Shown here: positions 18,526 to 27,569 of the stretch, piece after piece
Numbering within the stretch: the stretch's first letter is position 1
Layout: each line of letters begins with the position of its first letter
Assembly (NCBI GenBank): GCA_039888615.1
Contig: JBDQQS010000018.1
Length of the DNA: 64,000 bases
Source of the DNA: Flavimaribacter sp039888615
GTDB lineage: Bacteria > Pseudomonadota > Alphaproteobacteria > Rhizobiales > Rhizobiaceae
Reading direction: 5' to 3' (one strand)
The notes under the pieces: generated by a model
Told to the model about the DNA's origin: nothing
Seen by the model: the letters and a program-made list of their open reading frames with translations, nothing else
The model's database searches: none
Translations under genes and position numbers: made by a program

Positions 18526-19473
18526 ATGACAATCGGTCTCAAAAGGGAGATATCAGCCGGAGGAATTCGCCTGGCGCTGACAATTGTCGTGCTTGCGGCG
18601 TCGCTCTTCTATGGCGGAACCGCAATCGCCAACAAGATCGCAATCGTGGTGAATGACAGGGTCATTACGACGCTTGACCTGCAACGCCGATCAAAGCTGC
18701 TGCAATTACAGAGGCAAAAAGGCAACTTGAAGGAAAAAGCCAAGGAGCAGATGATCGAACAGGCGCTCAAATTGAGCGAAGCCGATCGACTTGGTTATAG
18801 CGCCAGCGACACGCAGGTGAACGCAGCATTCACACGTTTCGCCAAGGGCAACAAGATGTCCGACAAGCAGATGGAAAAGGCGCTCGACCAGTCCGGCGTC
18901 GGAGCGGACCACTTCAAGGAATTTATCAAGACCCAAATGACATGGCCCAAGTTGGTCGAGGCGAGATTCGCCACTTCCGGTGGTCGTATGTCGACGGAAG
19001 AACTGGTCAAAAACATGCTCGAGCGCGGCGGTGAAAAACCCACCACAACCGAATATATCCTACAACAGGTCATTTTTGTTGTTCCGCAATCCAAGCGCAG
19101 CGCCATCCTGAACCGGCGGAAGAAAGAGGCTTCCAGTATGCGCAGCCGGTTTGTGGGGTGCGATTCGAGCCACGAATTCGCCAAGGGCTTACTCGATGTT
19201 TCCGTGCGCGACCTTGGGCGCATCATGCAGCCGGAATTGCCGAAGAACTGGAAAACTGCAGTCGAAAAGACTCCGGAAGGCGGCACGACACCAGTTCAGG
19301 TGACGGAACAGGGCGTGGAATTCCTCGCCGTGTGCCGCGCGAGGCAGGTGTCAGATGACCTTGCCGCCGAAATGGTGTTTCGCAGTGAGAAGCAGGATAG
19401 TGACGAAAGCAACGCCAACAGCGAGAAGTTCCTGAAGGAGTTGCAGGAAAAAGCGCGCATATCCTATCACTGA
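18526..19473 (+). CDS. SurA-like periplasmic chaperone / peptidylprolyl isomerase family
   Basis: This 315-residue exported protein has an N-terminal signal segment to about residue 35 (GGTAIANK). A SurA N-terminal chaperone domain follows (IAIVVNDRVITTLDL, then EQMIEQALKLSEADRLG). The C-terminal half holds one degenerate parvulin-like domain starting near EYILQQVIFVV. It is shorter than enterobacterial SurA, as usual for alphaproteobacteria. The ATG at 18526 has aggaaacgg upstream. It lies 162 bases after lptD, which fits a role in folding LptD and other outer-membrane proteins, and it precedes pdxA. Confidence 0.85.
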   Translation: MTIGLKREISAGGIRLALTIVVLAASLFYGGTAIANKIAIVVNDRVITTLDLQRRSKLLQLQRQKGNLKEKAKEQMIEQALKLSEADRLGYSASDTQVNAAFTRFAKGNKMSDKQMEKALDQSGVGADHFKEFIKTQMTWPKLVEARFATSGGRMSTEELVKNMLERGGEKPTTTEYILQQVIFVVPQSKRSAILNRRKKEASSMRSRFVGCDSSHEFAKGLLDVSVRDLGRIMQPELPKNWKTAVEKTPEGGTTPVQVTEQGVEFLAVCRARQVSDDLAAEMVFRSEKQDSDESNANSEKFLKELQEKARISYH

Positions 19474-19512
19474 GCGGTGACCCGACGACCCCATTCTATC
19501 GGGTGAGGATTG

Positions 19513-20547
19513 ATGAACGCGATGTCCCTGCCCCTTGTCGTTACGATGGGCGATCCAGCCGGGATCGGACCCGATATTACGATTGATCTATGGCGTCGAC
19601 GCGCAGAGCTTAACTTGCCGCCCTTTGCCGTTCTCGGCTCCGCCGAGTTGTTGGCGGAGCGCGCAAAACAATTGAATGCGAAAATTGCAGTCGCCGAGAT
19701 AAACCAAGCCTCCGACGCCCTGTCGCAAGCCGAAACTTTGCCGGTTCTACCGCTTGAAAATAGGGTTTCGGCGAAACCCGGCAAACCGGACAGAAACAAT
19801 GCCGACGCCATTCTGGAGGCAATCCGGCGCGCCGTCGATCTAACCATGTCGGGCAAGGCCGCGGCCGTTGTCACCAACCCAATAGCCAAAGCCATCCTGT
19901 ACGACGCCGGATTCGGATTTCCGGGCCATACAGAGTTCCTGGCGGAACTTGCCAAGCAGCGTACGGACGAAGCGCATATGCCGGTGATGATGCTAGCCGG
20001 CCCGGACCTGAATGTCGTACCGGTGACAGTTCATATCCCGCTACGAAAAGTGCCAGAGCAATTGACGACAGATCTCATCGTCGAAACAGGCCTGACAACT
20101 TCGTGCGATCTGGAATCCCGCTTCGGAATTTCCAAACCGCGCATCGCCGTCGCCGGTCTCAATCCACATGCAGGTGAATCCGGATCATTCGGATCTGAGG
20201 ATCTTGCGATCATCGCGCCGGCAATAGCGGAAATGCGCGCCCAGGGCGTGAACGCTTTCGGCCCCCTTCCCGCTGACACCATGTTTCATGCAGAGGCGCG
20301 GCGCGACTATGACGCTGCGCTCTGCATGTATCATGATCAGGCGCTTATTCCGGCCAAAGCGCTGGCGTTCAACGATACCGTAAATACGACGTTGGGGCTG
20401 CCGTTCATCCGAACCTCGCCTGATCACGGAACGGCGTTCGACATTGCGGGCTCCGGCAAGGCGCATTCGGGAAGCCTCCTTGCCGCCTTAAGACTCGCCG
20501 CCCGTATGGCCGCGCACCAGCGAAAGCAGCGTCATGCCGGTGATTGA
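19513..20547 (+). CDS. pdxA: 4-hydroxythreonine-4-phosphate dehydrogenase
   Basis: This 344-residue enzyme oxidises 4-phosphohydroxythreonine in pyridoxal phosphate synthesis (DXP-dependent route). The start VVTMGDPAGIGPD and the later MYHDQALIPAKAL and TSPDHGTAFDIAG are signature segments with metal-binding histidines. The ATG at 19513 has GAGG close upstream; a TTG one codon earlier is possible. The gene overlaps rsmA by 14 bases, the usual pdxA-rsmA pairing. Confidence 0.96.
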   Translation: MNAMSLPLVVTMGDPAGIGPDITIDLWRRRAELNLPPFAVLGSAELLAERAKQLNAKIAVAEINQASDALSQAETLPVLPLENRVSAKPGKPDRNNADAILEAIRRAVDLTMSGKAAAVVTNPIAKAILYDAGFGFPGHTEFLAELAKQRTDEAHMPVMMLAGPDLNVVPVTVHIPLRKVPEQLTTDLIVETGLTTSCDLESRFGISKPRIAVAGLNPHAGESGSFGSEDLAIIAPAIAEMRAQGVNAFGPLPADTMFHAEARRDYDAALCMYHDQALIPAKALAFNDTVNTTLGLPFIRTSPDHGTAFDIAGSGKAHSGSLLAALRLAARMAAHQRKQRHAGD

Positions 20548-21385
20548 CGATCTGCCGCCGCTGCGCGACGTCATAGCGCGTCACGGGCTCGACGCGCGCA
20601 AATCGCTCGGTCAGAACTTTCTGCTCGATCTTAATCTGACGGCGAAAATCGCCCGAGCCGCCGGCCCACTTGAAGGCCGAACGGTAATTGAGGTTGGCCC
20701 TGGACCAGGCGGCCTGACGCGCGCCTTGCTTGCCGAAGGCGCCGACCGCGTGATCGCGATCGAAAGAGACGGCCGCTGTCTTCCGGCGCTTGCCGAGATT
20801 TCTAATCACTATCCCGGCCGACTGCGCGTGATTGAGGGTGATGCGCTGGAGTTTCGGCCGTTGGACCTCGATGACTGCAAGGTAAAGATCGTCGCGAACC
20901 TGCCATACAATATCGGCACTCGCCTGCTTATCGACTGGATAACCGCTGAGCCCTGGCCGCCATATTATGAATCGTTGACGCTGATGTTTCAGCGCGAAGT
21001 GGCGCAGCGTATCATCGCCGAAGCCGGCGCAAGCGCCTATGGCAGGCTGTCAGTGCTCGCCGGCTGGCGTTGTGATACCCGTCTGCTTTTCGACGTCCCC
21101 GCACAAGCTTTTACGCCGCCACCGAAAGTCACATCTTCCATAGTCCAGCTTCACCCAAGGCACAAACTGCTGCAATGCGATGTCTCTGCGCTGGAACGGG
21201 TAACGCAGGCCGCTTTCGGTCAGCGACGCAAGATGTTGCGGCAAAGCCTGAAAGCGCTTGGCGGAGAGACGCTTCTTGCGCAAACCGGCATTGACCCGCA
21301 ACGGAGGGCTGAAACCCTCTCCGTGGAGGAATTCTGCACTCTCGCGTCTGTCATAAATCAGGTTCGCGAAGCCCACCCTTCATGA
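20534..21385 (+). CDS. rsmA: 16S rRNA (adenine1518-N6/adenine1519-N6)-dimethyltransferase
   Basis: This 283-residue methyltransferase dimethylates two adjacent adenines near the 3' end of 16S rRNA during 30S maturation. Motifs present are SLGQNFLLD, the SAM-binding EVGPGPGGLTRALL, the catalytic NLPYNI and the RNA-binding FTPPPKVTSS. It starts inside pdxA and is the last gene of the rightward run; downstream is a gene-poor stretch. Confidence 0.97.
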   Translation: MPVIDDLPPLRDVIARHGLDARKSLGQNFLLDLNLTAKIARAAGPLEGRTVIEVGPGPGGLTRALLAEGADRVIAIERDGRCLPALAEISNHYPGRLRVIEGDALEFRPLDLDDCKVKIVANLPYNIGTRLLIDWITAEPWPPYYESLTLMFQREVAQRIIAEAGASAYGRLSVLAGWRCDTRLLFDVPAQAFTPPPKVTSSIVQLHPRHKLLQCDVSALERVTQAAFGQRRKMLRQSLKALGGETLLAQTGIDPQRRAETLSVEEFCTLASVINQVREAHPS

Positions 21386-21541
21386 ACTTGTAAAGCATTC
21401 TGATAAGATACAGCATCTTCTCTGTAATATTAATCGACAAACGACAATAATTCTTCAGACATATCGGGAATCAATTTCTCATAACGGAAACCCCTATACA
21501 GGATCTTTCTTGTCATTTTCTTCTGATACAAGGGGACAATG

Positions 21542-22154
21542 CTAAATATCGAATTGGCTCATACGTCTTTTTGTTTTTTCCGCCAGCGATTTTCTTAAAC
21601 CGAACCGTTGCATACGCGTTTGGTTGACTGGATCCCCTATCGTCAACTTCCGCTGGACTACATCACCGATCTCAGCGATCAAAAGGTCAATGCGGTGCAA
21701 GGGTAGAACGACGTCCACCAAGCGCTTGCCGTCAAGGTTCAGATATCGGGTTTGCATCTCGAAGTGAATTCGCTCCGGATCGCAGAATCCGTTCAATGTC
21801 TGCAGATAGTTACAGATCTTTTCGCATTCGCGGATGATTTCCTTGCTGATCATAATCGCGAGTTCGGTTTCGGAGCACATTCTTTAATTTTGCGACAAAG
21901 CGGAGAAAATCCGTTCCCGTGGATTACGCACCAGTGAATGCTTTGTATTGCTCAATCTTCAAGAACTTCTTGGCGAAATGTTCCCTTAAAGTTTCCAGAG
22001 GAATGTGTGCGTAACCGAGCCTTCCCGCAGCGGGAGGCTCACGTATGCCCATGAAAGTAAAATCTGTCTGATTATAACTCCTGATGAAATGTTTAGCGAT
22101 GCTACCGCCGCATTTGGGCACAAATGCGAAATCGTACGTGTCACTGATCATCAT
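21542..22154 (-). pseudogene. Sulfotransferase family (Sulfotransfer_2-like), frameshifted
   Basis: Two minus-strand open pieces join into one protein. The first (22154 to about 21930) starts MMISDTYDFAFVPKCGGSI, with the PAPS 5'-phosphosulfate loop VPKCGGS, and runs to KIEQYKAFT. A frameshift near 21929-21932 shifts the reading frame, and the next codons read LVRNPRERIFSALSQN, the 3'-phosphate-binding motif, before an in-frame TAA at about 21891. The third part (21880-21542) continues with CDPERIHFEMQTRYLNLDGK and PLHRIDLLIAEIG, as in this family. One frameshift plus one stop argue for a pseudogene. In life it would have sulfated a surface carbohydrate. Confidence 0.75.
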
Positions 22155-22214
22155 TTTTTATTCTTTTCCCGGAATCTTTTTGGACAGCATTTCGCTGGAC
22201 GCTTGGGTGTCAGG

Positions 22215-22457
22215 TCATCTCGCGTTCTGTTCCGCGCAGGCGCGCATGATGCGCGACCTTGTCCTCTCGTCGATGAAATTGCGATGTCGGACGTAGTATG
22301 GCGGAACGATCCTGATGAGCCCGCAACATAGATCAACAACGTATCCGGCGTTGATCAGCAAATATCTGGAAGTTTCTCGCAGGCGGAAATTTGTAACTGA
22401 ATATTTCCGGGCACGCTGAGTGGCATGAAGGCGATGTTCGCCATCATGCTCAAGTCC
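22215..22457 (-). pseudogene. Decayed open frame upstream of the sulfotransferase remnant, unrecognised
   Basis: An 80-codon open frame without an ATG lies just upstream of the sulfotransferase remnant. It contains LLINAGYVVDLCCGLIR and later PPYYVRHRNFIDERTRS, which look like real protein sequence. In another frame an ATG at 22447 with aaggac upstream starts a 30-codon peptide that ends where the first frame becomes protein-like. Both facts fit one frameshifted gene. I do not recognise the family; it may be a capsule or glycan gene, or the true N-terminus of the sulfotransferase. Confidence 0.35.
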
Positions 22458-22539
22458 TTATTTTTACTGTTATAATCGAAATTGCTGCCGCACAGAATAC
22501 TTGCAGGCGCTGGACGTTTCTCGCGCCAGACTGCAGAGT

Positions 22540-23196
22540 TCAGTCGGACTTTTCTTCAAGAAGCCCGGAGACGAAATCGAACAGTCCTGGCCGACGATCT
22601 CGGCGCAGACGTTCAGCCTGTACAATCGCCTTCACCGAGGAATAGGCCTGGTCGAGATCGTCATTGACGACGACGAAATCATAGTCCATCCAGTGACGAA
22701 TTTCCTCGCATGCATTGGCGAGGCGTCGTTCGATTACGTCGTTCGTATCCTCGGCGCGCCTTTTCAGCCGCGAGCGCAACTCCGCCAGCGAGGGCGGCAA
22801 TATGAAGATGGAGACGACATCAGCGGCCATCTTGTCCAGCAATTGTTGGGCGCCCTGCCAATCGATGTCGAAGAGCATGTCTCGGCCCGCGGCCAACGCT
22901 AATTCAGCCGGTTCCCGCGGAGTTCCGTAGAAGTTTCCGTGAACTTCCGCCCATTCGAGCAGCGCGTCCGTGTCCCGCATTCTCGCAAATTCCGACTCAG
23001 AGACAAAACGGTAATGGACGCCGTCTATCTCGCTGCCACGTCGCTGACGCGTGGTAACGCTGATAGACAGCTTCAGATCGGCATCGTGTTCGAGAAGGGT
23101 GCGGGCAATCGTCGATTTTCCAGCGCCGGAGGGGGAGGAAAGAACAAGCATCAATCCACGACGCTTGATACCTGTGCTGTTCCGATCGGTTGTCAC
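22540..23196 (-). CDS. gmk: Guanylate kinase
   Basis: This 218-residue kinase phosphorylates GMP to GDP. It has the P-loop SSPSGAGKST near residue 20 and the GMP-binding SVTTRQRRGSEIDGVHY (Ser and Arg residues), then the family segment FDIDWQGAQQL. The frame is open to 23238. I take the GTG at 23196 because GGAG lies 7 bases upstream and the N-terminus TTDRNSTGIKRRGLMLVLS is typical of rhizobial Gmk. It begins 4 bases after the yicC stop, so the two are cotranscribed. Confidence 0.95.
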   Translation of the reverse strand: MTTDRNSTGIKRRGLMLVLSSPSGAGKSTIARTLLEHDADLKLSISVTTRQRRGSEIDGVHYRFVSESEFARMRDTDALLEWAEVHGNFYGTPREPAELALAAGRDMLFDIDWQGAQQLLDKMAADVVSIFILPPSLAELRSRLKRRAEDTNDVIERRLANACEEIRHWMDYDFVVVNDDLDQAYSSVKAIVQAERLRRDRRPGLFDFVSGLLEEKSD

Positions 23197-23200
23197 AGCG

Positions 23201-24088
23201 CTACTCCAGATTCTGAATTTGCTCGCGAAACTGATCAATGATCACCTTCAGTTCCAGCCCGATCGCAGTGACAGACGCGGCGTTGGACTTGGAGCAGATC
23301 GTGTTGGCTTCGCGGTTGAACTCTTGCGCCAGGAAATCGAGCTTGCGCCCTACAGGTCCTGTCTCCTCCAGCAGGCGCCTGCAGGCCTCGACATGGGCGT
23401 AAAGCCGGTCAATCTCCTCACGAAGATCAGCCTTCGATGCAAGCATCGCCGCTTCCTGGTGAATGCGGTTCATATCAAGTTCGGCGCCGCTATCCAGTAG
23501 AAGCTTCACCTGTTCCGCCAGCCTCTTGCCAATCGCCGTCGGAGTTCGCGACGGATCTTCGTCTACACGAACCGCAAGCGAATGAATTTCGGTGACCTTT
23601 GCTTCCACATAAGCGGCGATTTTCCCGCCCTCGGCAAGCCGCGCCGCCCGCAGATCGCTGATTGCAAGGTTCAGTCCCTTGAGGATTGCGCCCTGCTCCG
23701 CTGCGAGAGTTTCTGAATCGAGATCGGGTTCCCTGAGTTCGAGCACGCCTCGAATATTAAGCAGACCGTCCCAACGCGGCGGCGCAGCCTCTATCCTGTC
23801 GCCCAGGCTCTCCATCATCTGGACGATGGCGTCTAACGCTTCCTGATTGATGACGGCCTGGACAGCCTGACCTTCACGCGCGAGCGTCAACGTCGCCTGA
23901 ATGTTCCCGCGCTGGAACCCGTTCTTCAACGCTTCGCGAACCATCGGCTCCAGCCGATCATAGCCAACTGGAAGGCGTATTCGGCAATCCAGCCCCTTAC
24001 CATTGACGGACCGCACCTCCCAGGACCAGCGGAGCGTTCCACAGACGCCTTCCTGTCGGGCGAAGCCGGTCATCGATTGTATCGTCAT
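23201..24088 (-). CDS. YicC/YloC family endoribonuclease
   Basis: This 295-residue protein of the YicC family starts MTIQSMTGFARQEG and ends in the conserved C-terminal block FLAQEFNREANTICSKSN. E. coli YicC has been reported as an endoribonuclease involved in small-RNA turnover; the function here is by family. ATG 24088 is preferred over the open frame to 24136, which lacks the family start. It sits between mltG and gmk, its usual place in alphaproteobacteria. Confidence 0.93.
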   Translation of the reverse strand: MTIQSMTGFARQEGVCGTLRWSWEVRSVNGKGLDCRIRLPVGYDRLEPMVREALKNGFQRGNIQATLTLAREGQAVQAVINQEALDAIVQMMESLGDRIEAAPPRWDGLLNIRGVLELREPDLDSETLAAEQGAILKGLNLAISDLRAARLAEGGKIAAYVEAKVTEIHSLAVRVDEDPSRTPTAIGKRLAEQVKLLLDSGAELDMNRIHQEAAMLASKADLREEIDRLYAHVEACRRLLEETGPVGRKLDFLAQEFNREANTICSKSNAASVTAIGLELKVIIDQFREQIQNLE

Positions 24089-24363
24089 GGCTCTACCAGT
24101 TATGCGGCGCTTTAAAGCCAGCGCCGGCGCCTGCATTCCGAATCGTTATTCTTTATTTCTCCGAGGCCACTTTACGAGGTTCGGGAGGCAAGCAACAGCT
24201 AAGCACCCCTTCGGCAGCGGCTAAAACCCCAGATTTCATAAAGAATTCCCACCACACGCAGAGCCGTTAAGAGCTAACCAAACGGGAACGACCGCAAGCG
24301 AAAATATCCTGCACGGCGTGACAGCCGGCATTTTGTTTGAACACCGGGACGGAGGGAATGCAA

Positions 24364-25530
24364 TTACTGCCCGTCTCCGGCGGTCGCTTCCGCCTCTTTC
24401 GCCTGTTCGGCTTCAATCCGGCGCCAGCGCCTGACATTAGCATTGTGCTGTTCAAGCGTTTCAGAGAAAGCATGCCCGCCCGAGCCGTCCGCTACGAAGT
24501 AGAGATTGCCCGTCTTGGATGGGTTAGCGACAGCCTCAAGCGCAGCCCTGCCGGGATTTGCGATCGGCGTCGGCGGCAGACCATTGATCTGATAAGTGTT
24601 GTAGGGCGTTACCTTTTCGATATCCGACTGATAGATCGGCCTGTCGGATGGCTTTCCGGCTCCGCCGAAGATGCCATAGATTATCGTCGGATCGGATTGC
24701 AGGCGCATGCCGCGATCCAGCCTGTTCAGGAACACTGACGCCACCATGGAACGCTCATCCGCGCGGCCCGTCTCTTTCTCGACGATAGAAGCGAGCGTCA
24801 CGAATTCTTCCTTTGTGCTGATCGGCAGGTCATCGCTGCGTCGGCTCCAGATTTCGTCGATTAACGCCGTCTGGGACTTGTGCATCTGCTCAAGAACCTC
24901 GCGGCGCGTGGTGCCGCGAGTGAATTTGTATGTTTCGGGGCGCAGATAGCCTTCGGGCGGCAGTTCTTTCGGAAGATCGCCAGTCAACTGGCTGTTTTCG
25001 CTGAGCCTCTGGATGATTTGCTGAACCGTCAGGCCTTCGGGAACAGTGACGCTGTACAGAATGGATTTGCCGGACCGGAGGAGATCCATGATTTCCCGCA
25101 TGGAAGACCCGGCCTTGATCTGGTACTCGCCGGCCTTCAGGGAATCGTTGGGCATGTATGTCCGAACCCCGAGCTGGAAAATCAGCGAGTTGGAGACGAT
25201 ATCTCGGCGCGCCAAAAGATCTGCAATCTCCTTTACACTTGAACCCTGTCGGACCAGAAACTCAGTATTGCGGCCGAGCGGGCCGCTTTCGTCAAACTTC
25301 AGCTTGCCGTAATAGGCCGCGATCGCGGCGCCGATCAGCAGCACGACAGCGAGCGTCATCAGAAAATTCAGGAAAACAACAAACTGGCTGCGCGCGCGCC
25401 TGGAACGTTTCGGCGGCTGTGGCGCTTCTTCCGGTTTTAACGATTGGCTGGCGGTGCGTGGAAGGACTGGTCCGCCGTCTATTGTGGGCCCATAGTCGGC
25501 GCCTCGTCCTGAACTTCTGCCGTCGTTCAC
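24364..25530 (-). CDS. mltG: Endolytic transglycosylase MltG
   Basis: This 388-residue membrane-anchored enzyme cleaves nascent glycan strands and is thought to set their length. A cytoplasmic Pro/Arg-rich N-terminus (1-48) is followed by a membrane segment (about 50-72), a LysM-like region, and the YceG catalytic domain. The catalytic Glu is in LASIVEKETGRADE, followed by SDPTIIYG and YQINGLPPTPIANPG. It starts at GTG 25530 with AGAGG upstream. Its place after fabF is the standard alphaproteobacterial order. Confidence 0.95.
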   Translation of the reverse strand: MNDGRSSGRGADYGPTIDGGPVLPRTASQSLKPEEAPQPPKRSRRARSQFVVFLNFLMTLAVVLLIGAAIAAYYGKLKFDESGPLGRNTEFLVRQGSSVKEIADLLARRDIVSNSLIFQLGVRTYMPNDSLKAGEYQIKAGSSMREIMDLLRSGKSILYSVTVPEGLTVQQIIQRLSENSQLTGDLPKELPPEGYLRPETYKFTRGTTRREVLEQMHKSQTALIDEIWSRRSDDLPISTKEEFVTLASIVEKETGRADERSMVASVFLNRLDRGMRLQSDPTIIYGIFGGAGKPSDRPIYQSDIEKVTPYNTYQINGLPPTPIANPGRAALEAVANPSKTGNLYFVADGSGGHAFSETLEQHNANVRRWRRIEAEQAKEAEATAGDGQ

Positions 25531-25623
25531 CTTGAAACCTCTAAACTGGGAATCACCACTTTGTTACAGCACGCAATAAAATACAGGATTGTGGCAATAG
25601 ATGGCTGAACCGCCCGTCGTTTG

Positions 25624-26886
25624 TTAACCTGCATAACGCCGTAACACAAGCGAGGCGTTGGTGCCGCCAAAGCCGAAAGAATTCGACAGCGCCACATTGA
25701 TTTCGCGTTTGCGCGCGACCTTCGGAACAAGATCGATCTCGGTTTCGACCGCCGGATTGTCGAGATTGAGTGTCGGAGGCGCGATATTGTCCCGGATCGC
25801 CAATGTGCAGAAGATAGCCTCGACAGCGCCTGCCGCGCCCAGCAGATGTCCAATAGCCGATTTTGTCGACGACATCGAAATTCCTGAGGCAGCCTTTCCG
25901 ACAACGCGCTCGACCGCTCCGAGTTCAATCGTGTCGGCCATTGTCGACGTTCCATGGGCATTTATGTAGTCGATGTCGGAGGCTTCTATGCCCGCCCGTT
26001 TCAACGCGCTCGACATGCACCGATACGCACCTTCGCCATCCTCGGCCGGCGCGGTGATGTGAAATGCATCGCCAGAAAGGCCATAGCCGATGACTTCCGC
26101 ATAAATCTTGGCGCCGCGCGCCTTGGCGTGCTCCAGTTCCTCTAGCACCACCACGCCGGCGCCTTCGCCCATTACGAAACCGTCCCTGTCGATATCGTAG
26201 GGCCGTGAGGCGCGCTGCGGTTCGTCGTTGTAATCGGTGGAGAGCGCCTTGCAAGCGGCGAATCCAGCGAGCGCAATGCGACAGATGGGCGATTCCGCCC
26301 CACCCGCCACCATCACGTCGGCGTCGCCCAGCGCGATCAGTCGGCTGGCGTCACCGATCGCATGCGCGCCCGTAGAACAAGCGGTGACCACCGAATGGTT
26401 CGGCCCACGCAGCTTGTGTTTGATGGAAACCTGACCAGAGGCGAGATTGATCAGCCGACCGGGAATGAAGAACGGGGATACCCTGCGCGGCCCCCTGTCA
26501 CGTAAAGTGTAGCCGGCTTCAATAATGCCCTGAAGGCCGCCGATCCCGGAGCCTATCAGAACGCCTGTTGCAATCTGATCCTCGTCCGACTGCGGAGACC
26601 AGTCGGCGTCGGCAAGCGCCTGGTCCGCCGCCGCAATCGCATAGACGATGAACGGATCAACCTTTCGCTGCTCCTTCGGCTCCATATATTTGTCGGGATC
26701 GTATGTGCCATTCGAACCATCACCCCTGGGGATCGAACAGGCGATCTTCGCCGGCAGATCGTCAACTTCGAACGCTTCAATCTTCGCGGCAGCGTTTTCA
26801 GAGGCCAGGAGCCTGCGCCAACTGACCTCCGTGCCATCGCCAAGAGGGGAAACCATTCCGGTTCCCGTAATTACAACACGACGCAT
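25624..26886 (-). CDS. fabF: 3-oxoacyl-[acyl-carrier-protein] synthase II
   Basis: This 420-residue condensing enzyme elongates fatty acids with malonyl-ACP. The Cys-His-His triad is visible: VVTACSTGAHAIGDA (nucleophile Cys about 169), NAHGTSTM, and KSAIGHLLGAAG. The C-terminal SNSFGFGGTNASLVL is typical of KAS II. It follows acpP on the same strand. Confidence 0.97.
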   Translation of the reverse strand: MRRVVITGTGMVSPLGDGTEVSWRRLLASENAAAKIEAFEVDDLPAKIACSIPRGDGSNGTYDPDKYMEPKEQRKVDPFIVYAIAAADQALADADWSPQSDEDQIATGVLIGSGIGGLQGIIEAGYTLRDRGPRRVSPFFIPGRLINLASGQVSIKHKLRGPNHSVVTACSTGAHAIGDASRLIALGDADVMVAGGAESPICRIALAGFAACKALSTDYNDEPQRASRPYDIDRDGFVMGEGAGVVVLEELEHAKARGAKIYAEVIGYGLSGDAFHITAPAEDGEGAYRCMSSALKRAGIEASDIDYINAHGTSTMADTIELGAVERVVGKAASGISMSSTKSAIGHLLGAAGAVEAIFCTLAIRDNIAPPTLNLDNPAVETEIDLVPKVARKREINVALSNSFGFGGTNASLVLRRYAG

Positions 26887-26972
26887 GTGTTGCCCTCCCT
26901 ATGTCTTAAAGTACGCTCTGAAGAACGTGTACCAGCCGCGGCGCGGCGCCAGATTTGACGGCTGACAAGACA

Positions 26973-26995
26973 ATACAGCCCGGAAAATCCGGGCT
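26973..26995 (-). terminator. Hairpin between acpP and fabF
   Basis: A perfect 9-base inverted repeat (26973-26981 with 26987-26995) with a 5-base loop lies 75 bases after the acpP stop. The T tract on the minus strand is weak, so it may terminate only part of the acpP transcripts. This would make acpP more abundant than fabF, as its product is needed in large amounts (inference). Confidence 0.6.
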
Positions 26996-27069
26996 GTGGC
27001 GCAAAGCCTTCAGATCATGATCAAATTTTCGGATTTGACTGGCTGTCAGGCTGTGCACCGCCGATTCGT

Positions 27070-27306
27070 TTAATTTTGGGACTTCTCGATATATTTGATC
27101 GCGTCGCCAACGGTCAGGATGGTGTCAGCGGCGTCGTCTGGAATTTCTACACCGAACTCTTCTTCGAAAGCCATGACCAGTTCAACCGTATCCAGAGAAT
27201 CGGCGCCAAGATCATCGATGAAGCTTGCCCCTTCCGTCACTTTCTCGGCGTCAACGCCAAGATGCTCGACTACAATATTCTTAACGCGTTCTGCGGTATC
27301 GCTCAT
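27070..27306 (-). CDS. acpP: Acyl carrier protein
   Basis: This 78-residue, very acidic protein carries the 4'-phosphopantetheine arm on the serine of GADSLDTVEL (about residue 37) and shuttles acyl intermediates in fatty-acid and lipid A synthesis. The ATG at 27306 has GAGGAT 8 bases upstream and gives MSDTAERVKNIVVEHLG, the standard start; the open frame to 27360 is not coding. It lies between fabG and fabF. Confidence 0.98.
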   Translation of the reverse strand: MSDTAERVKNIVVEHLGVDAEKVTEGASFIDDLGADSLDTVELVMAFEEEFGVEIPDDAADTILTVGDAIKYIEKSQN

Positions 27307-27569
27307 GTCGGTATCCTCGACCCCTATACGTTTTGCTATGCCTTGGATAGCGGCATGCACTCACTCATTCAAGCTCAAAGCGCCTTATAGTTCGGCGCAT
27401 CGGCACCGTCAAAATACAAGCCTTTGATTTCCCCAGAAATCCGGGATAGCGCCCGCGCCGTTACGGGCGCAAACAACACTGGATGCGGCCCTTAACACGG
27501 TTTCTTCCGGGCGCAAAGCCCAAACTGAAACCTTTCACGCGCAGGCAGCGATCGCAGCGTCGCGTCATA
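27307..27569. promoter_or_regulatory. fabG-acpP intergenic region with GC-rich hairpin
   Basis: This 263-base gap within the fab cluster probably holds a separate acpP promoter, as expected for a very abundant protein. A 7-base perfect inverted repeat GCGCCCG/CGGGCGC lies near 27449-27470 but lacks a T tract on either strand. No gene was found. Confidence 0.4.

Larger units (their letters stand above)
21386..22539. other. Gene-poor, AT-richer stretch between rsmA and gmk
   Basis: About 1.15 kb with visibly lower GC and different codon use from both sides. It contains a broken sulfotransferase gene (21542-22154, minus) and a second decayed open frame (22215-22457, minus), described separately. 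The remainder (21386-21541 and 22458-22539) shows no gene. It looks like a small acquired segment in decay between two conserved blocks. Confidence 0.7.

Noticed and set aside
25624..26886. A role of fabF/acpP in a specialised polyketide or Nod-factor cluster
   Set aside because: The order fabD-fabG-acpP-fabF-mltG is the ordinary housekeeping arrangement in alphaproteobacteria.
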